DNA of 64,000 bases from the NCBI RefSeq assembly GCF_000720175.1, contig NZ_JOIX01000012.1:1-64000 (forward strand), written 5' to 3'. This document shows positions 1-8,281 of this stretch, piece after piece. The notes beneath the pieces were generated by a model. That model saw only the letters and a list, made by a program, of their open reading frames with translations. It had not been told where the DNA came from and ran no database searches. Source of the DNA: Streptomyces sp. NRRL S-337 (GTDB lineage Bacteria > Actinomycetota > Actinomycetes > Streptomycetales > Streptomycetaceae). Made by a program: the position numbers and the translations under genes. The stretch's first letter is position 1. Every line of letters begins with the position of its first letter.

Positions 1-153
1 AGATGTCGCAATCCCCACCGAGCCAGAAGGCCCTCACCTTCTTCAAGCGCCCTGAAAGGCGTGTCGCCTGTCACCAACGTCCCCGGACAGCACATCTAGA
101 CCATGTCGCCGCCACCCCTATGCCTCCCGGTAGGGAGCGGGCAAGCTGGAGCC

Positions 154-636
154 ATGAACCTGGCCGAACAAGCGAACGCACGGCTGGCTGATTGGTCGGC
201 ACTCTCGCGGGGGAGTGCGGGCTGCGGAGCACGGCATTGCCTCTGTGCCGGCACCCGGGAAATCGTCCATTTCCATGGGGACAACAAGGTAGATGTTCAT
301 CTGACACACGACATGATCAACAAGCTGCGTCCGGCTCTGCGGAACTCCAGCGCCCTGGAACTGCCCGCGGCGTCTGCATGGGTCACAGTCCGGCTCGAAG
401 CGGGCTCCGACATCGACTTGCTCGCCACACTCGTCAGCGCTGCACTGCTCGCAACCGCAACCGCAACCGCAACCGCAACCGCAACCGCACCCCCAAGGCA
501 ACCGGATCCGGCCGAATCAGTTCGGACGACTCCCTGCCCCCGAAACTCCTCGCAGACATCCCGCTGGCATCCGTGCCGGCGGCCTCGACGGCCCTTCGCG
601 CGACCCCGGAAGAAGGAAGGCAGAAGCCCGGATTGA
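154..636 (+). CDS. Luciferase-family (DUF5519-like) protein with degenerate C-terminus
   Basis: The first ~100 residues match the short luciferase-family proteins common in Streptomyces. They include the block EIVHFHGDNKVDVHLT and the later block VTVRLEAGSDIDLLATLVSAALLA. Their function is unknown; the name reflects a distant relation to bacterial luciferase. I chose the ATG at 154 (MNLAEQANARL) rather than 103 because the family homology begins there. After about residue 100 the protein runs into a hexanucleotide repeat encoding Ala-Thr and then an Arg/Pro-rich tail with no family resemblance. The C-terminus therefore looks rewritten by repeat expansion or a frameshift, and the gene may be non-functional. 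Confidence 0.55.
   Translation: MNLAEQANARLADWSALSRGSAGCGARHCLCAGTREIVHFHGDNKVDVHLTHDMINKLRPALRNSSALELPAASAWVTVRLEAGSDIDLLATLVSAALLATATATATATATAPPRQPDPAESVRTTPCPRNSSQTSRWHPCRRPRRPFARPRKKEGRSPD
451..486. repeat. GCAACC hexanucleotide tandem repeat (6 copies)
   Basis: Six exact, head-to-tail GCAACC units run from 451 to 486 inside the 3' part of the luciferase-like ORF, where they encode alternating Ala-Thr. The unit length of 6 keeps the frame when copies are gained or lost. Such tracts are prone to slippage. Confidence 0.9.
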
Positions 637-694
637 CGGGGCGGCGGCTGGCATGGCGTCGAGAAGGCCAGGCCGCCCGGTGTATGCAGGAGGA

Positions 695-1106
695 ATGGAC
701 CTCCGGCGACTCCCTGGGGCCCATCGCCGGCTGTGGCGGGCGAGCCATGCTCTGGTGGCGGTACCACTTCTGCTCATCCTGATCGCCACAGTGGTCGACA
801 TTCTGGTTCCACCCGACGTCGGTCTCAGCGATCGTGACGTTCTTCGCGTACCGCCGCGAGCGGCACGAGCGTGAACCGACCCAACTCAGGTCGGTGGCGG
901 AGGCGACCCAGGGCGTGCTGCCGCGGCCCCCACCGGAGCACCTCGGCCCGCTGTGCATTGCGTCGGTCTGTCTCGCCGCCGAGGCCGAAGCGCAGACCGG
1001 CGGGGACCCGTACGCCGTCGCCCGCACCGCTCAGGGGACACGGATCCTCATCGGAGACGTGCAGGGAAAGGGACTGGAGGCCATCGGGCGTGCCGCCCTC
1101 GCCTGA
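695..1106 (+). pseudogene. Remnant of a membrane PP2C/SpoIIE-type serine phosphatase
   Basis: Residues read from 695 give one hydrophobic segment (LVAVPLLLILIATVVDILVPPDV). A frameshift or deletion near 820 moves the reading to another frame, which continues VSAIVTFFAYRRERHER, then the linker and start of a SpoIIE-like phosphatase domain (GGDPYAVARTAQGTRILIGDVQGKG). It ends at 1106, just after the first metal-binding Asp motif. Intact Streptomyces relatives have several more membrane spans between the two pieces and about 200 more residues of catalytic domain. This copy has therefore lost internal membrane segments and most of the phosphatase. Confidence 0.6.
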
Positions 1107-1400
1107 CAGTCGCGGCAGCAGGTGCGTGCCTGGAGGCGGCGGGCAAGGACTGCTCGGCGACTGGCGCCTCGGCTCCCATCGCATCCTCCGTGGCCGCCGT
1201 CTTGGCCGCGGCTGCCGCGCGCTTGTCTTCCTTTCGCTGCTGCCGCTTGGCGCGGAACTACCTGAACGCACCAAGGGCGTTGTGCTCGGGGTGCGGACAA
1301 TAGCGGGGCGCCGGCCCGTGCATGCCGGGTGCGGTTGGCTCGGGCGGATTGGCGCAGCCCAGGTAGGCACAGTGGGGACAGTCTCGACGGTCATCTTCAG
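1090..1400 (-). pseudogene. Broken ORF with a Cys-rich zinc-binding-like motif
   Basis: On the minus strand, the frame reading CPHCAYLGC ... RYCPHPEHN resembles the N-terminal zinc-binding motif of Actinobacterial proteins I cannot name. It continues, after an in-frame TAG, as a basic then Ala-rich helical stretch (FRAKRQQRKEDKRAAAAAK). There is no start codon in this frame and there is one internal stop, so it is treated as a decayed fragment. The interpretation rests on composition and the Cys/His spacing only. Confidence 0.3.
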
Positions 1401-2008
1401 CCTTTCTTTGCTGACTTAGCGATATTCGGGATTCTCAAAGCCGAAACGGCACCCGGCGCCCCACTGCGACCGCTGGTACCGTGCGCCGGAATTCCACCGG
1501 TGTCCTTGAGCAACCGGGCCAGATGCAACAGGTTCCAGGTCATGAACGTGGCGTTCCTGTTGGTGAAGTCATTGGCGGGACCGCCGGAGCCGGGGTCGAG
1601 ATAGGACGGGCCTGGCCCGGCCCTCTCCGATCCAGCCCGCGTCCGCCTGCGGCGGGATCGTGTATCCCAGGTGCTGCAGGCTGTACAGGACATTCATGGC
1701 GCAGTGCTTGACGCCGTCCTCGTTGCCGGTGATGAGGCAGCCGCCCACACGCCCGTAGTAGGCGTACTGACCGGCGCCGTTGAGCCGGCCTGAGCAGGCG
1801 TAGAGCCGCTCGATGACCAACTTGGTCACCGAGCTGTTGTCACCCAGCCAGATCGGCCCGGCGATGACGAGGATGTCGGCGGCCATCCCCCACTGATGGA
1901 TCGACGGCCACGCGTAGCGTTCCCAGCCGTGCTCGGTCATGTCCGGCCACACTCCGGTGGCGATCTCATGGTCGATCGGCCGCAGGTGTTCGACCTGAAC
2001 GCCCTGCT
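1397..2008 (-). pseudogene. Frameshifted flavodoxin-family (WrbA-like) reductase
   Basis: The minus-strand frame reads QVEHLRPIDHEIATGVWPDMTEHGWER, then MAADILVIAGPIWLGDNSS and YYGRVGGCLITGNEDGVKHC, which are characteristic of multimeric flavodoxin/NADPH-dependent FMN reductase proteins. At about 1620 the frame shifts and continues as GPGPSYLDPGSGGPANDF ... TWNLLHLARLLKD to a stop at 1397. The first ~25 residues, including the usual start and part of the FMN phosphate loop, are missing. The gene is frameshifted and 5'-truncated. Confidence 0.65.
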
Positions 2009-2187
2009 CTACCTCCTGTCGCGATTGTTGTCATAGAGCTGTGCCTCAGAGAGAAACACGACACACCCGGCCCCACCTTGCGGGACACCACACTCCGCCC
2101 AGCCGGCGTAGTACTCCAGCTGTAGTTCGTGATCTTGCTGGCGGGGGCCGCAGGTCAGAGCGTAGACCCGCCCAGTAGGGGGCTCTC
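2009..2187 (-). pseudogene. C-terminal gene fragment, unidentified
   Basis: The minus-strand frame encodes RVYALTCGPRQQ ... EYYAGWAECGVPQ ... CVVFLSEAQLYDNN and stops at 2009, immediately before the flavodoxin remnant. Codon use looks coding, but there is no start codon and I do not recognise the family. It is most simply the 3' end of a gene whose 5' part has been lost. Confidence 0.3.
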
Positions 2188-2197
2188 AAGCTGTGGG

Positions 2198-2947
2198 TCA
2201 ACCCAGGTCCGGCCAGCGCAGGAAGTTTTCCAAGATGGCGCGGTCACCCTCGCTTCGTAGGCTGTCCAGTGGGAGGCGGCCGTGCAAGGTGAGCAACAGG
2301 TTGCTCACCGATCCGTGCAGGTCGGCGGCCGTCTCATGTTGGCCATCAATGAGGTGTGGGCCCGACGCCGTCAGGTCAACCAGCCACGACTCGCCCTCGG
2401 CGGCGTGCAGACCGATGCGGACCGGCTCGTGCGGCCAGGGGCCAGCGGTGACGTGGCCGACGCCGATGAACTCGGCAATGCCGTCGAGTGCGACAACCGC
2501 AGGGATGGGCAGGGGAGTGCCGGTAGCCAGCTGGGCGTCGAAGGCGTGGACAGCGGCCTCCCGGACCTGATGGCGAGCCACGGCACCGCTCGTCATCGGG
2601 ACGTCGGAGTCACCCCACCAAGTCCAGCAGCCCGACGCGGGACCTGCGGTTCGCAGGGCGGTGATCAGCTCCTGGGTGGCTGCGGCCGAACCGGCCAGTA
2701 GGTCGGCTGACAGCGTGTCATCGGCCGGTGCCACGGTCGGGGGCTTCTCGCTGGGGCCGGCTACGACCGCCGCCGCCCAGAACCGGTGCACCTGGGTAAG
2801 GTGCTTGACGAGGTCGCGGAGCGACCAGTCGGGGCAGCTGGGGACGCGGACATCCAGATCGGGGGAGCCGGCGACGCTGGTACGTAGGACGGCGGAGCGG
2901 TCCTGGACCAGGGCGAGCAGGTCTTCGAAGACAGGTGTCTGGGTCAT
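2198..2947 (-). CDS. Maleylpyruvate isomerase-family (mycothiol-dependent) protein
   Basis: This 249-aa protein begins with the metal-binding helical bundle of the mycothiol-dependent maleylpyruvate isomerase/DinB superfamily: VPSCPDWSLRDLVKHLTQVHRFW, with the ligand His in LVKHLTQVH. The C-terminal half carries the usual second domain (PHLIDGQHETAADLHGSVSNLLLTLHGR). Mycothiol is the actinobacterial thiol, so the family suits a Streptomyces host. Members usually isomerise or conjugate small electrophiles, but the substrate here cannot be told. The gene stands alone, with about 180 bp of empty sequence upstream. Confidence 0.8.
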   Translation of the reverse strand: MTQTPVFEDLLALVQDRSAVLRTSVAGSPDLDVRVPSCPDWSLRDLVKHLTQVHRFWAAAVVAGPSEKPPTVAPADDTLSADLLAGSAAATQELITALRTAGPASGCWTWWGDSDVPMTSGAVARHQVREAAVHAFDAQLATGTPLPIPAVVALDGIAEFIGVGHVTAGPWPHEPVRIGLHAAEGESWLVDLTASGPHLIDGQHETAADLHGSVSNLLLTLHGRLPLDSLRSEGDRAILENFLRWPDLG

Positions 2948-3131
2948 CCCAGCTTCCTACCACCGGGTACTGACAGTGGCCCTTCGGTTTCCACCGCCCC
3001 GTGGGCACTCCAACAGGGTTCCGTGGTTGGGCTGTTGGTGCCAGCACGGGACCGAGCACGGCAAGGACCGACGACGGTGGGGTCGGAGGCCGGAGGTGTT
3101 TCCGGAGAAGCGTGATGTTCGGCGGGGGGTT

Positions 3132-4286
3132 TCAGCCGCCGGGAAGGGGTTCGGGGTAGCGCTTGAGGACCTGGGCGGGGTGGTCTTCGTCCGTGGGCCA
3201 TAGCACTACGTGGTATCGGTCCTCGCCGTCCAACCCGTCCTCGGAGATGGTCTGCAGGCCGTGGGAGTAAATGCGCACGGTGTAGGTGCCTGGGGTGAGG
3301 GGGATGCGTGGTAGCGCGTCGTCGAAGTCCTGCATGGAGATCAGCAGGCGTCCGGAGGGGAGCGCGAGGCTAGCCTGGGTGACGTGCTCGGCGTGCTGCA
3401 GTTCTGTGTCGTCATCGGATGGCGGCGTGCGGCGCACGTCTACGGTGACGGGAACGTCGAAGGGGCGGGCGGCTCCGATTCCGATGATGCCAGGGGCGGT
3501 GTTGATCCCATTCTCAACCAGTGTTTCGAACCAGGAAGGTTCGGGTTCGCCCAGGCGTGCGTCGTCGTCCTGGATCAGCAGGGTGGAGTAGTCGGCGAAG
3601 ACTTCGAGTTCGTGGTGGGAGAGCAGGTCGGGGTCGCTGGGGGGTGGGGTGGATGTCATCTGGAAGTGGGCTCCGTCCGGTAGCGAGTACAGGGTCTGCG
3701 CGAGGGGGCCGCGGATGCGCATGCACTGCGCGGCTTCCTTGACGGCGAGGTTGTCGTCCTCGTAAGTACCACCGAGGGCGAAGAAGCGCAGTGGGATCAG
3801 GCGTTGGTCGTGTGTGAGGGCGCCGTGGCGGTCCTGCCAGGTGGTGGCGAAGGCGTGGGCGCCGTGCACGTCGGGGTCGACCAGGAGCCACTGTGCCCAG
3901 TCTTCCAGGCTGTTACCAAGGATGGTGCGTTCGGCGAATTCCGGGTCGAAGCGCACCACGTGTCCCTCGTTGTCGAGAGCGAACTGGACGCCGAAGAGGT
4001 CCTGGGCAAAGCACAGCAACCCATCGGCCAGGCCCGCGTAAGTGTGCTTCCAGGTTTGCGGATGGTTCCAGGTCTGCAAGTCCGGCCCCAGGCCCTCGGT
4101 GCCGGCACGGAAGACCTGCAGGCCGGCATTGAAAGCGGTGAGGCCGTTGTGGCGCGTCAGTAGCGCGGCCAGCTCGCCGAAGGCCCCGTCGGAGCGATCC
4201 AGTTTCACGGTAAGGGGTGGTCCCAGGGGGTAGCGGGCTCGTGCGGTGAGCGCGGCGAGGTACTGGGGATCGAAGGGTGTGGTCAT
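3132..4286 (-). CDS. Immunity protein: SUKH/SMI1-like N-terminus with ComJ/Nin-like C-terminus
   Basis: This 384-aa protein overlaps the upstream toxin ORF by 4 nt (ATGA at 4283-4286), so the two are translationally coupled. Its first ~200 residues (AFGELAALLTRHNGLTAFNAGLQVFRAG ... LLCFAQDLFGVQFALD) have the look of SMI1/KNR4 (SUKH) immunity domains. The last ~170 residues (VFADYSTLLIQDDDA ... LPSGRLLISMQDFDD ... RYHVVLW) resemble ComJ/Nin. In Bacillus, Nin inhibits the DNase NucA. Since the neighbour carries a NucA/NucB-like domain, the ComJ-like half is the likely inhibitor. The N-terminal assignment is weaker than the C-terminal one. Confidence 0.65.
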   Translation of the reverse strand: MTTPFDPQYLAALTARARYPLGPPLTVKLDRSDGAFGELAALLTRHNGLTAFNAGLQVFRAGTEGLGPDLQTWNHPQTWKHTYAGLADGLLCFAQDLFGVQFALDNEGHVVRFDPEFAERTILGNSLEDWAQWLLVDPDVHGAHAFATTWQDRHGALTHDQRLIPLRFFALGGTYEDDNLAVKEAAQCMRIRGPLAQTLYSLPDGAHFQMTSTPPPSDPDLLSHHELEVFADYSTLLIQDDDARLGEPEPSWFETLVENGINTAPGIIGIGAARPFDVPVTVDVRRTPPSDDDTELQHAEHVTQASLALPSGRLLISMQDFDDALPRIPLTPGTYTVRIYSHGLQTISEDGLDGEDRYHVVLWPTDEDHPAQVLKRYPEPLPGG

Positions 4287-4885
4287 GCGGTCACTACCGT
4301 CACGTGCTCGCCGTTGTCGAGGCCCGTGAGCTGGTTCTTCATCGAGCTGCCGGCCCCACGGTTGTCACTCCTATCAATGTACTTGACTGAGGCGCCGAGG
4401 CCGCCTTCCTTGAACATCGCCGGCGGGTACTCGTCCCGGTCCAGTTTCTCAGCGCCTCGTGTCGGTATCCCGCTCAAAGACGCCTTGCGATTGTCACCGG
4501 CGCCGCCGCGGTCGATCGTCAAATCCGAGGGCTGCTGTTGTTCGCGTCGCTCATCGCCGCGCCAGGAGATTCCGGATTGGGCCTCATCGATGTGCTGGGC
4601 GGTCTCGGGATACTTCACCTTGTCGATGATGACGTAGTGCCCGTGACCGCCACCCCCTGTACGACCGCCGCCACCACCATGGCTGCCGCCGTTCTCGATG
4701 TCGGTCGCTTCCCGATCCGCGGGGTCTTCGATGTCTTGGCCCTGCTCCTCCGTGCGGTGTTCGACGTCCTCGCCGGCGTCTTCGGTGGAGGTCTCCACGT
4801 CCTCGCCCGCCGTGCCGTGACCGCATCCGGCCAGGAAGTGTCCTGGGCAGCCCCGACCTCGTCCATCTAATCGAACTAGGTGCAT
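4283..4885 (-). CDS. NucA/NucB-type DNase toxin domain protein
   Basis: The C-terminal ~130 residues match the NucA/NucB deoxyribonuclease domain: KYPETAQHIDEAQ, then GDNRKASLSGIP, RDEYPPAMFKEGG, and the signature SDNRGAGSSMKNQL. In polymorphic toxins this domain is the C-terminal DNA-cutting warhead. The N-terminus is odd. There is a Glu/Asp-rich degenerate repeat (GEDVE-, GQDIE-) and a Gly-rich linker, preceded by a lipobox-like LAGC at residues 18-21 but no convincing hydrophobic signal. The ATG at 4885 lies inside an inverted repeat. The true start or a lost delivery domain may lie upstream. The adjacent immunity gene overlaps by 4 nt. Confidence 0.65.
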   Translation of the reverse strand: MHLVRLDGRGRGCPGHFLAGCGHGTAGEDVETSTEDAGEDVEHRTEEQGQDIEDPADREATDIENGGSHGGGGGRTGGGGHGHYVIIDKVKYPETAQHIDEAQSGISWRGDERREQQQPSDLTIDRGGAGDNRKASLSGIPTRGAEKLDRDEYPPAMFKEGGLGASVKYIDRSDNRGAGSSMKNQLTGLDNGEHVTVVTA

Positions 4886-4918
4886 TGACTCGCAAGATTG
4901 TTCACGCGGGTCAATGCA
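4881..4918. repeat. 9-bp perfect inverted repeat TGCATTGAC/GTCAATGCA
   Basis: TGCATTGAC at 4881-4889 and its exact reverse complement at 4910-4918 are separated by 20 nt. The left arm covers the putative start codon of the toxin ORF, and the arms contain TTGAC. It could be an operator or promoter for the toxin-immunity pair, or a recombination scar. Confidence 0.5.
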
Positions 4919-5053
4919 TCCAGGGGCTGTCCGATGGGGCGCGCGATCCAGCCAGCGATCACGTCGTCCTGGCCCGCGTGGGGCGGGGTGAACATCCGGG
5001 TCGGCGCGAACGCAGCCGCTTTCGGCAGCCTGTGGCGTCCGGTCGTGGGTGTG

Positions 5054-5677
5054 TCAGCTCGGCGACGGCTGGTTGCCCTCGCACGGGATAGGAGCGGTGA
5101 GCTGGCGGTCTACCAGGTTTTCGATCGCGTTGATCACGGCACGTGCATCGAGCCTTCCGAGCGCGTTGGTGATCGCAAGCGGCCCGCTGCCCGCCACCGT
5201 CATGGCTCCATTGCCATCGACGCCGATCGTTGCGCTGACAGTGTCGCCTGAGTAGCCAGGCAGGCGCACGGTGAAGCTGGCCTCCGTCAGATGTGTCTCA
5301 GGCGGGCCCCAGTTCGGGTCGTTCCTCTCGCATTCCCGGTCCGTCGCAGCCAGCTCATCGTCTTCGTTTCGGCTGACGAGGCGGCTGAGCGTCAGGCGGG
5401 CTGCCTGAGCTGCGCGCTCAGCGTGTGCTTCAACTTCCCGTAGCGCCTCCTGTACGCGCTCCAGGCCGGCGTCTTTTTCTGAGCGACCACCGGTCTTCCC
5501 CAGTGACCACATCGCCCGCAGGAGGCTATGCAGCACGGGCTGAGTTGGGTGCTCACGCTCCGCCTGGGACAGCCCCCGGTCTGGAAGGGCCTGATCTTCC
5601 AGGGCACACAGCTGGAGGAAGGTTTCGTCGGTCCACCAATCAGGGCGGATTCGAGAGGCGGGGTCGATGGCGCTCAT
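5054..5677 (-). CDS. Hypothetical protein (207 aa)
   Basis: I chose the ATG at 5677 (MSAIDPASRIRPDWWTDETFLQLC). The longer reading upstream overlaps a divergent gene and has non-coding composition. The N-terminal half is helical (ERVQEALREVEAHAERAAQAARLTLSRLV) and the C-terminal half looks like a small beta-domain (TEASFTVRLPGYSGDTVSATIGVDGNGAMTVAGSG). No signal peptide or membrane span is visible, and I do not recognise a family. It lies between the toxin module and a divergently transcribed nuclease-fold gene. Confidence 0.6.
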   Translation of the reverse strand: MSAIDPASRIRPDWWTDETFLQLCALEDQALPDRGLSQAEREHPTQPVLHSLLRAMWSLGKTGGRSEKDAGLERVQEALREVEAHAERAAQAARLTLSRLVSRNEDDELAATDRECERNDPNWGPPETHLTEASFTVRLPGYSGDTVSATIGVDGNGAMTVAGSGPLAITNALGRLDARAVINAIENLVDRQLTAPIPCEGNQPSPS

Positions 5678-5944
5678 GGTCCGTTCCAGAGTCGAGGCGG
5701 TGCTGACACCGGTGTGAACGCCACCACGGGCGCGAGGGTGCGCCCCTACGCCTGACTGGGCGACGCCCGGATTCCGTTTCTGGACGAGTGGCCATCGACT
5801 CAGCGACCAGGAAATCTGCAGCTCACTCGCATGCCCGCTTCGGATCGGCAGGCCCCTGCATTGATTAGGTTCGCGATTGGTTGCCTGCCGGAACGGCGAC
5901 TTGAGAAGGTCCTGGTCCGATTGATCGCTGAGTCGAGGGGGGCT

Positions 5945-6856
5945 GTGGATCTGAAGCTGTTTCGAGTGGAGACGGGCTGTGCTACCGAGGTGGCCGGGGC
6001 GCCGGTAGCGCTGGAGAGCGACCTGCAGGTGCTGGTCGAGCGCAACATGGAGGCCATGCTCGGTGTGCGGTTCTTGGCCACTGAGTTCCCCACCGGAGAT
6101 GGCCACGGCGGTCGCATTGACTCGCTCGGCCTGGACGAGACCGGCTCGCCCGTGATCATTGAGTACAAAAAGGACACTGGCCCGAGCGTCATGAACCAGG
6201 CGCTGTTCTACCTGGACTGGCTCCTCGACCACCCCTACGACTTCCAGGCGCTAGTCCAGCGTGTGCTGAGTGACGAGGTGGCCGAGGCCATCGACTGGAG
6301 CCGGCCACGCATGATCTGCATAGCCTCCGACTTCACTCGCTACGACCGGCATGCCGTCCGTCGGTTGGGGCAGTCGATGGACCTGGTGCGCTACCACTCC
6401 TATGACGGCGGCGCGCTGTTCACGCTCACACTGGAGGAGTCCTCCGCCAGTCACTCCCGGCACGGCAGCCGACCGTCCACTATGCGCCAGCGGAGGCAGC
6501 TGGCAGCAGGGGTGAGCGAGGTCGACCACCTGTCGGGCGCCTCGCCGGCAATGCTGAGGCTGTTCGGGGAGCTGGACTCGGCGTTGCTTGATCTCGGCGA
6601 CGTGCAGCGGGTCTCCCTGCAGACGTGCCTGTCCTATCGCACGCTCAAGGGCTTCGCTTGGGTCGTCGTGCAGAAGCGCGCTTTGGTGGTGACCCTGCCG
6701 CTGAACCCGAAGGAGATCGAGCTGCGGCCCGGTTTCACCCGCGACCTGAGTGGGCTCGGCCACCATGGCGGCGGCGATCTGGAGGTCCGCATCCGCTCGA
6801 CGGCTGATATCCGCGCCGCGAACGATCTCTTTCACCAGAGCTTCGGTGTTGCGTAG
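5945..6856 (+). CDS. NucS-like PD-(D/E)XK nuclease-fold protein with DUF5655 C-terminus
   Basis: This ~303-aa protein has a NucS/DUF91-like restriction-endonuclease fold. GGRIDSLGLDETGSPVIIEYKK gives the catalytic-type residues D59, E73 and K75. A C-terminal domain (LQTCLSYRTLKGFAWVVVQKRA ... GLGHHGGGDLEVRIRS) is typical of DUF5655. The GTG at 5945 (VDLKLFRVE) is preferred over the ATG at 5831: family members begin MDLKLFRV, and a GAGGGGG ribosome binding site precedes it. Relatives occur widely in actinomycetes, and a role in DNA repair or phage defence is plausible but unproven. It stands alone. Confidence 0.75.
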   Translation: MDLKLFRVETGCATEVAGAPVALESDLQVLVERNMEAMLGVRFLATEFPTGDGHGGRIDSLGLDETGSPVIIEYKKDTGPSVMNQALFYLDWLLDHPYDFQALVQRVLSDEVAEAIDWSRPRMICIASDFTRYDRHAVRRLGQSMDLVRYHSYDGGALFTLTLEESSASHSRHGSRPSTMRQRRQLAAGVSEVDHLSGASPAMLRLFGELDSALLDLGDVQRVSLQTCLSYRTLKGFAWVVVQKRALVVTLPLNPKEIELRPGFTRDLSGLGHHGGGDLEVRIRSTADIRAANDLFHQSFGVA

Positions 6857-7101
6857 GCGGACTAGCGCGAATCGCCACCGAGGTGAGGTGTGGCCCCGGC
6901 CGTACTGCGCCTCGCCTGGCAGTACTGACCTGCCGTTCGGGTCAGTCGGTGGGGAGCTGCCTCGGAACGGGGCCGGAGGCGCGCAGTTCGTACAGGTCGG
7001 GGATGTGGATGTCGACCTCGGACCGCCCGTTTCTCAGGCCCTGACCTTGGAGTGCACGCTGGTTTCTTGCCAGAACTAGTTTGTAATGCAAAGCTGACGG
7101 C

Positions 7102-7857
7102 ATGACAGACGCATCAGTGCCCTCGTCGGGCACTCCCCGCGAAGTCCTTGCCGGCCTTGATGACTTGACCCGTCGAGTTCGCTCCGCGCAGCGCGGCGCG
7201 TGGTTTCCCCTTCTGCTGCTGGGCGTGCTCACGCTGGGCGGGATCCTGGTCGGCCGCTTCACCTTCAGAGTTGAGACCGTGCCCTGCCCGGCGACCGCCC
7301 CTGCGGCAGGCACCGGCTGCACCCTGGTCACGCAGGTCACACAGGGCTCGCCGGTCTACTGGCCCATCGGACTCGCCCTCGCCTACTCCGCGACGGCGCT
7401 CTTCTACATTCGCCGCTCCCGCAACCGCGGAGTCGGCACCCCGGTCCGGCCGTACATCCTCACCGGGATCGCGCTGGTCGGTCTGGTGACCGCCACCGAG
7501 ATCTGGAGCTTCCGCCACGGGACGCCACAGTCCGGCGAACAACTCGACTTCTGGGGACTGAACCTCGACCCCACCTCCGGGGTGACGAGGTTCCTCGAGC
7601 GACTCACCGGGAACGCCACAGCCGTCGGGCTGCCGCTGCTGGTGCTGTCCTGGGTGGAACGCAGCCGCATCCTGCTGCTGCTCACCGCGGTGTATCTGGC
7701 AATCGAACTGGTGCCGCTCACCACCGGCTGGGCGGGTATCCCCTTCACGTCGCCCTGGTCCGCCGTACCCCGCTACGGCGTACCCGGCGTACTGCTCCTA
7801 CTCGGCGCGCTCGGTTTCGCTCTGGCCGAGCTGTCCCGTCAGCGCGACGCCTCATGA
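7102..7857 (+). CDS. Polytopic membrane protein, unknown function
   Basis: This 251-aa protein has a cytoplasmic N-terminus (EVLAGLDDLTRRVRSAQRGAW) followed by about six hydrophobic spans. They include WFPLLLLGVLTLGGILVG, VYWPIGLALAYSATALFYI, PYILTGIALVGLVTATEIW and VPGVLLLLGALGFALAEL. An extracytoplasmic loop with two Cys (VETVPCPA ... GCTLV) follows the first span. The stop overlaps the start of the next gene by 4 nt (ATGA), so it is co-translated with the winged-helix regulator, an arrangement often seen for a small membrane sensor or transporter and its repressor. I do not recognise a named family. Confidence 0.75.
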   Translation: MTDASVPSSGTPREVLAGLDDLTRRVRSAQRGAWFPLLLLGVLTLGGILVGRFTFRVETVPCPATAPAAGTGCTLVTQVTQGSPVYWPIGLALAYSATALFYIRRSRNRGVGTPVRPYILTGIALVGLVTATEIWSFRHGTPQSGEQLDFWGLNLDPTSGVTRFLERLTGNATAVGLPLLVLSWVERSRILLLLTAVYLAIELVPLTTGWAGIPFTSPWSAVPRYGVPGVLLLLGALGFALAELSRQRDAS

Positions 7858-8192
7858 CCGATCAGCCCGAGCAACACCCCGTCACCGGCCTGGACGACAT
7901 CGTCCACCAGCGCGTCCGCCTCGGCATCCTCACCGTGGCCCACCAAGCGCGCCGAGTCGAGTTCGGCTTCCTGCGCACGGCCCTCGGCCTGACAGCCGGG
8001 AATCTCAGCCAGCATCTGGCCGTCCTGGAGAAGGCCGGACTGATCGACATCGAAAAGGGCTACGAAGGCAAACGCGCCCGTACCTGGCTCTCCCTCACTC
8101 CGGCAGGCGACCGCGCCCTGCAGGACGAGGTCACCCAGCTCAAGCGACTCATCCACCAGATCGAGCAAGGCAGCCCAGCCCAGGAGTCCTGA
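7854..8192 (+). CDS. Winged-helix transcriptional regulator (PadR/MarR-like)
   Basis: This 112-aa protein is a single winged helix-turn-helix domain. It has VHQRVRLGILTVAHQARRVEFGFLRTALGLTAGNLSQHLAVLEKAGLIDIEKG as helices 1 to recognition helix, a basic wing (EGKRARTWLSLTPAG), and a C-terminal helix for dimerisation. This layout is that of the short winged-helix regulators paired with membrane proteins in Streptomyces. It overlaps the upstream membrane gene by 4 nt and probably regulates that same two-gene operon. Confidence 0.85.
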   Translation: MTDQPEQHPVTGLDDIVHQRVRLGILTVAHQARRVEFGFLRTALGLTAGNLSQHLAVLEKAGLIDIEKGYEGKRARTWLSLTPAGDRALQDEVTQLKRLIHQIEQGSPAQES

Positions 8193-8281
8193 TCTGGACT
8201 CCTGCAAACCACGGGGGCCGTGACCGACTCCCGCCGACGTCCAGCGAACCGAACACCATCCAACAAACCTGGGGAGGACAC

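Noticed and set aside
5678..6232. N-terminal extension of the minus-strand gene at 5054
   Set aside because: It lies antisense to the NucS-like gene, has no domain, and a proper ATG with good context exists at 5677.
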